Origin: an uncultured Bacillaceae bacterium
GTDB taxonomy: Bacteria > Bacillota > Bacilli > Bacillales > Cytobacillaceae
Assembly (NCBI GenBank): GCA_937995745.1
Contig: CALKIU010000110.1
Span: forward strand, 4,557-68,556
Direction: 5' to 3'
Length of the DNA stretch: 64,000 bases
Shown: piece by piece, positions 61,364 to 64,000 of the stretch
Layout: each line of letters starts with the position of its first letter
Position numbering within the stretch: position 1 is the stretch's first letter
Made by a program: the position numbers and the translations under genes
The notes under the pieces: model-generated
What the model saw: the letters and a program-made list of their open reading frames with translations, nothing else
Told to the model about the DNA's origin: nothing
Databases searched by the model: none

Positions 61364-62554
61364 TTACTCGATATAACTGTCGAAATACCCTTTTATATAG
61401 ACGAACGGGGTTCCTTTGTCGCCGCTTCCGGAAGTCAAATCGGACAGGGAACCGATGAGGTCGGTGATTTGGCGCGGCGTCGTTCCCAAAGATTCCATCG
61501 CGTCAATGTCGTCGCCTTTCTTGCTCTTGATATATTCCATAATCGCCTTCTTTTGCTCTTCGCCGCTTAAATGGGCGAAGTAGTTGTCCGCCAAATATTT
61601 TAGTTTGACTTCATTCGGCCGGCCTTCCAATCCTTTTGTGTATGCCGGGGACACGACAGGGTCGGCAAGCTCCCAAATTTTTCTGACCGGATCTTTAAAA
61701 GCACCGTCGCCAAAGATCATCACTTCGACGGTTTTTCCCGTCATTTCTTTCAATTTTGCCTGGATATTGTCGACAATTTCCTGGCAATTGTTCGGAAAAA
61801 GCTTTACGCTGTCTTCCGTCGCTTTATTTGAACCGAGCAGGCCGTATTGTTCATTATAGCCGCTGCCGTCCACGGGTTTTGTCAAAATGTCATCGAGGCC
61901 GATCACTTTTTCCGCGCCGCCGTTTTTCAAGATTTTTTTCGTGCGGAAGCGGGAATGAATATCGCAAACGAGCACGTTTTTTGTATATTGCAAGATCGTT
62001 TTCGGATGGTTGGCGAGAATAATGGTGCAGGTTGCCCCTTCTCCTTCGACAATTTCTTTGTAATATTGTACATAGTCTATGCCCGTAAAAGGATGTTTGA
62101 CAATGCCGAAATGCTTGCGGAACTCTTCCTCCGTTAAAACGTCCGTCCACGGATTGATGCCTTTTTCGTCGAGGTCTTCGATGTCGATAAGAGGGTTGCC
62201 CACTTCGTCCGAAGGATAATTGAGCATGAGATATATATGTTTAACGCCCCGGGCAATGCCCCGCAGATTGATGGCAAAACGGTTCCGGCTGAAAATGGGA
62301 AAAACAACGCCGATTGTGTCTGTTCCGAACTTTTCGCGAACATCAGCAGCAATATGATCAACGGTTGCATAATTTCCTTGGGCACGGGCCACGATTGATT
62401 CCGTAATGGTGACAATGTCGCGGTCTTCAATGGGGAAATTTTCCGCTTTTGACGCGTTCAATACGGTATCCACAACGATTTGCACAATGTCGTCCCCTTG
62501 ATTGACGATCGGCGCGCGCAGGCCGCGCACAACGGTTCCAACTGCTCTTTCCAA
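61364..62554 (-). CDS. Coenzyme F420-0:L-glutamate ligase-like protein (CofE family)
   Basis: 396-residue protein of the long Firmicute branch of the F420 gamma-glutamyl ligase family (PF01996). Characteristic are GDDIVQIVVDTV, ITESIVARAQGNYAT, SRNRFAINLRGIARG, NYPSDEVGNPLID and a C-terminal GSGYNEQYGLLGSNKATEDSVKLFP and DGAFKDPVRKIWELADPVVSPAYTKG. True CofE adds glutamates to coenzyme F420 in archaea and actinobacteria; the branch found in Firmicutes has no established substrate. TTG start at 62554 follows AGAGGAG. It is transcribed divergently from a LysR regulator. Confidence 0.82.
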   Translation of the reverse strand: MERAVGTVVRGLRAPIVNQGDDIVQIVVDTVLNASKAENFPIEDRDIVTITESIVARAQGNYATVDHIAADVREKFGTDTIGVVFPIFSRNRFAINLRGIARGVKHIYLMLNYPSDEVGNPLIDIEDLDEKGINPWTDVLTEEEFRKHFGIVKHPFTGIDYVQYYKEIVEGEGATCTIILANHPKTILQYTKNVLVCDIHSRFRTKKILKNGGAEKVIGLDDILTKPVDGSGYNEQYGLLGSNKATEDSVKLFPNNCQEIVDNIQAKLKEMTGKTVEVMIFGDGAFKDPVRKIWELADPVVSPAYTKGLEGRPNEVKLKYLADNYFAHLSGEEQKKAIMEYIKSKKGDDIDAMESLGTTPRQITDLIGSLSDLTSGSGDKGTPFVYIKGYFDSYIE

Positions 62555-62859
62555 TTTTATCGCTCCTCTGAATAAGAGTATACTATTGATGAAGCAAGGC
62601 TGATATTTTCCTCCATCAACCGGCAGTGCGCCCCGGCTGCAAGGTAGAATTTCGGGGATATTTTTCCGGCGTGTGCCCTCCGGATGTCATCCGTGTGTTG
62701 CGGGCGGGTTTTTTCATCAGGCGGAGCATCAGGCAGATCTTTACCGGGGATTGAGGAATCTCTATTTATTAAATTTTTGCTTTATCCTATTTTACTATAC
62801 CTTTAATAAGGATATAAGTAAAATTAATATTAATTATATCTGATATAAGGTGAACTAAT
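62555..62859. other. Divergent control region between the CofE-like and LysR genes
   Basis: 305 bases, no gene. The right third is very AT-rich with palindromes (62822-62848). A GCCC/GGGC hairpin with a GGATG/CATCC inner stem followed by GGGTTTTTTC at about 62676-62716 looks like a plus-strand terminator although no plus-strand gene precedes it. Confidence 0.45.
62834..62848. promoter_or_regulatory. Candidate LysR operator
   Basis: TTATATC-T-GATATAA is a perfect 15-bp palindrome immediately before the lysR ribosome site. It overlaps or abuts an AATTAATATTAATT palindrome. It has the dyad form expected of LysR-type binding sites and could mediate autoregulation. Confidence 0.5.
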
Positions 62860-63741
62860 ATGATTGAAAAATTGGATCTGTACCGGATTTTCAATGTTGT
62901 CTGCCGCAACAAAAGTTTTTCCAAGGCGGCGGAGGAATTATACATGACGCAATCGGCCGTCAGCCAGGCGATCTCCAAACTTGAAAAAGGCTTGGACGTG
63001 CAGCTTTTTTACCGGACGTCAAAAGGCGTCGTCCTGACGAATGAAGGGAAGCTGTTGAACGAGCACGTCAGCTCGTCGCTCAGGATGATCCGCGCCGCCG
63101 AAGACAAAATTTCGGAGTTTAAATCGTTAAAAACGGGCCAACTGCGCATCGGCGTCGGCGATACGATCACCCGCCATTTTCTTCTGCCCCATTTAAAAGA
63201 ATTTCATCTCGCCTATCCGGGCATCCAGTTGAAGATTTTGAACGGAACGACCCTGGAAATATGCGATTTCATCAAATCGGGCCAGGCCGATGTGGGCATT
63301 TGCAATCTTCCTGTTGAAGATGAGCAATTGGAAATTGTGCCGAGCAAAGAAATCCGGGATATTTTTGTCTGCGGCAAAAAATTCCGCCATTTGACGGAAA
63401 AGGTGCTCCGTTTGCAAGACTTGCAAGATTTACCGTTGATTTTTCTCGAAAAAAAGTCCAATTCCCGGTTGTACATCGAGCAATTTTTGCAGGAAAAAGG
63501 CCTGCGAGTGTCCCCCGTTTTTGAATTAGGCTCTTATGACTTGCTGTTGGAGTTTACGAAGGCCAATTTGGGCGTTTCTTGCGTGATCAAAGAATTTTCC
63601 ATGGAATATTTAGAGCGGGGAGACGTGCTGGAACTGAAACTGGAAGAGGAAATTCCGAAACGGCATATCGGCATCATCTATTTGAAAAATGTGCCTCTCT
63701 CCCATGCGGCCAAACGGTTTGTGAAACGTTTGACCGGTTGA
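62860..63741 (+). CDS. LysR-family transcriptional regulator
   Basis: 293 residues. The N-terminal winged helix-turn-helix (about 1-60) contains SFSKAAEELYMTQSAVSQAISKLEKGL, followed by the linker helix and a periplasmic-binding-protein-like effector domain (about 90-290, with the LRIGVGDTITRHFLLPHL start). Closest in style to CysL/YwfK-type activators. ATG follows AAGGTGA. Divergent arrangement with the CofE-like gene suggests that gene is its target, with an unknown small-molecule inducer. Confidence 0.9.
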   Translation: MIEKLDLYRIFNVVCRNKSFSKAAEELYMTQSAVSQAISKLEKGLDVQLFYRTSKGVVLTNEGKLLNEHVSSSLRMIRAAEDKISEFKSLKTGQLRIGVGDTITRHFLLPHLKEFHLAYPGIQLKILNGTTLEICDFIKSGQADVGICNLPVEDEQLEIVPSKEIRDIFVCGKKFRHLTEKVLRLQDLQDLPLIFLEKKSNSRLYIEQFLQEKGLRVSPVFELGSYDLLLEFTKANLGVSCVIKEFSMEYLERGDVLELKLEEEIPKRHIGIIYLKNVPLSHAAKRFVKRLTG

Positions 63742-64000
63742 AGGCGCGCGTCAGCGAAGGGGAAAGATCGCTGCACTCGGGGCGCAGGGACACCTCTCCG
63801 CCGTTTTCGAATTCGCCGATACATTTGATTTTCCGCCGGTAAAACGGAAATTTTGCCGGCATATTCAAATTTTTTCCGGCATATTGAAAAATCGTTGCTG
63901 AACCCGGAAAACTTGCCAATATGTTGATAACCGCCACAGGTTGAGAGGCAAAAACAAGGGGGTTGGCTAAGGGAGGTTTGTCCAAATTCACGGTCTTTTT
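63742..64000. other. Right-end region, no gene seen
   Basis: No convincing ORF. Two direct repeats CCGGCATATT at 63856-63865 and 63876-63885, in a 20-base unit, are the only visible pattern. Confidence 0.4.

Overview
The window is a Bacillaceae (Firmicutes) chromosome segment spanning the replication origin. The evidence is the gene order yaaK-dnaX-scr-tadA ... serS-pdxS-dacA-guaB ... gyrA-gyrB-recF-yaaA-dnaN-dnaA-oriC-rpmH-rnpA-yidC-jag-mnmE-mnmG-rsmG-noc-soj-spo0J ... ychF-rpsF-ssb-rpsR ... gdpP-rplI-dnaC ... walRKHIJ-htrA-rlmH, which is that of Bacillus and relatives. Spore genes (a SleL/YaaH-type lysin, yyaC), Noc, the WalKR operon, strong AGGAGG Shine-Dalgarno sites and many TTG/GTG starts agree. 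GC is moderate and codon use leans to GC-ending codons, so a thermotolerant bacillus is plausible, but the species cannot be fixed from the sequence alone.

Layout. oriC lies at about 23.8-24.2 kb, with a second DnaA-box/unwinding segment between dnaA and dnaN. Left of it nearly all genes are on the minus strand; right of it nearly all are on the plus strand, so both arms are transcribed away from the origin. Left arm, reading outward: dnaA, dnaN, yaaA (S4 protein), recF, gyrB, gyrA, a degenerate HD-GYP protein, a stand-alone tRNA-Ile, yaaC (opposed), guaB, dacA, pdxS, T-box-controlled serS, a hotdog thioesterase, yaaH (opposed), tadA, the SRP RNA, dnaX and the start of yaaK. Right arm: rpmH-rnpA-yidC-jag, the mnmE-mnmG-rsmG group, noc, soj-spo0J with parS, a DUF554 protein, yyaC (opposed), a DUF951 protein, ychF, rpsF-ssb-rpsR, yybS-gdpP-rplI, dnaC, a LysM-G5-M23 endopeptidase with WalR boxes upstream, walRKHIJ, htrA, yyzF and rlmH.

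From about 56.2 kb the conserved order stops and an accessory stretch begins: an L-asparaginase gene cut off and joined to a glycoside hydrolase family 3 fragment, further coding debris, a proteobacterial-style glyoxalase II, a repetitive protein of unknown function, an AI-2E-family permease, and a divergent pair of an F420 ligase-like gene and a LysR regulator.

Working together: the DnaA, DnaN, RecF, Gyr, DnaX, SSB and DnaC genes are the replication machinery. Soj-Spo0J-parS and Noc with its sites couple origin segregation to division-site choice. WalKR, DacA, the M23 hydrolase and HtrA manage the wall. RpmH, RnpA, RsmG, RlmH, MnmE/G, TadA, S6, S18 and L9 serve translation.

Most notable are DnaA-box clusters outside oriC (especially around yyzF-rlmH), a near-perfect palindrome of two converging DnaA boxes in the dnaA-dnaN spacer, the asparaginase/GH3 chimera, Gln at the GyrA quinolone position, an F420-ligase-like gene in a lineage not known to make F420, and the absence of several usual neighbours (rrn operon, pdxT, purA, remB, dck/dgk). 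I found no CRISPR array, intact insertion sequence, prophage or clearly new multigene system.
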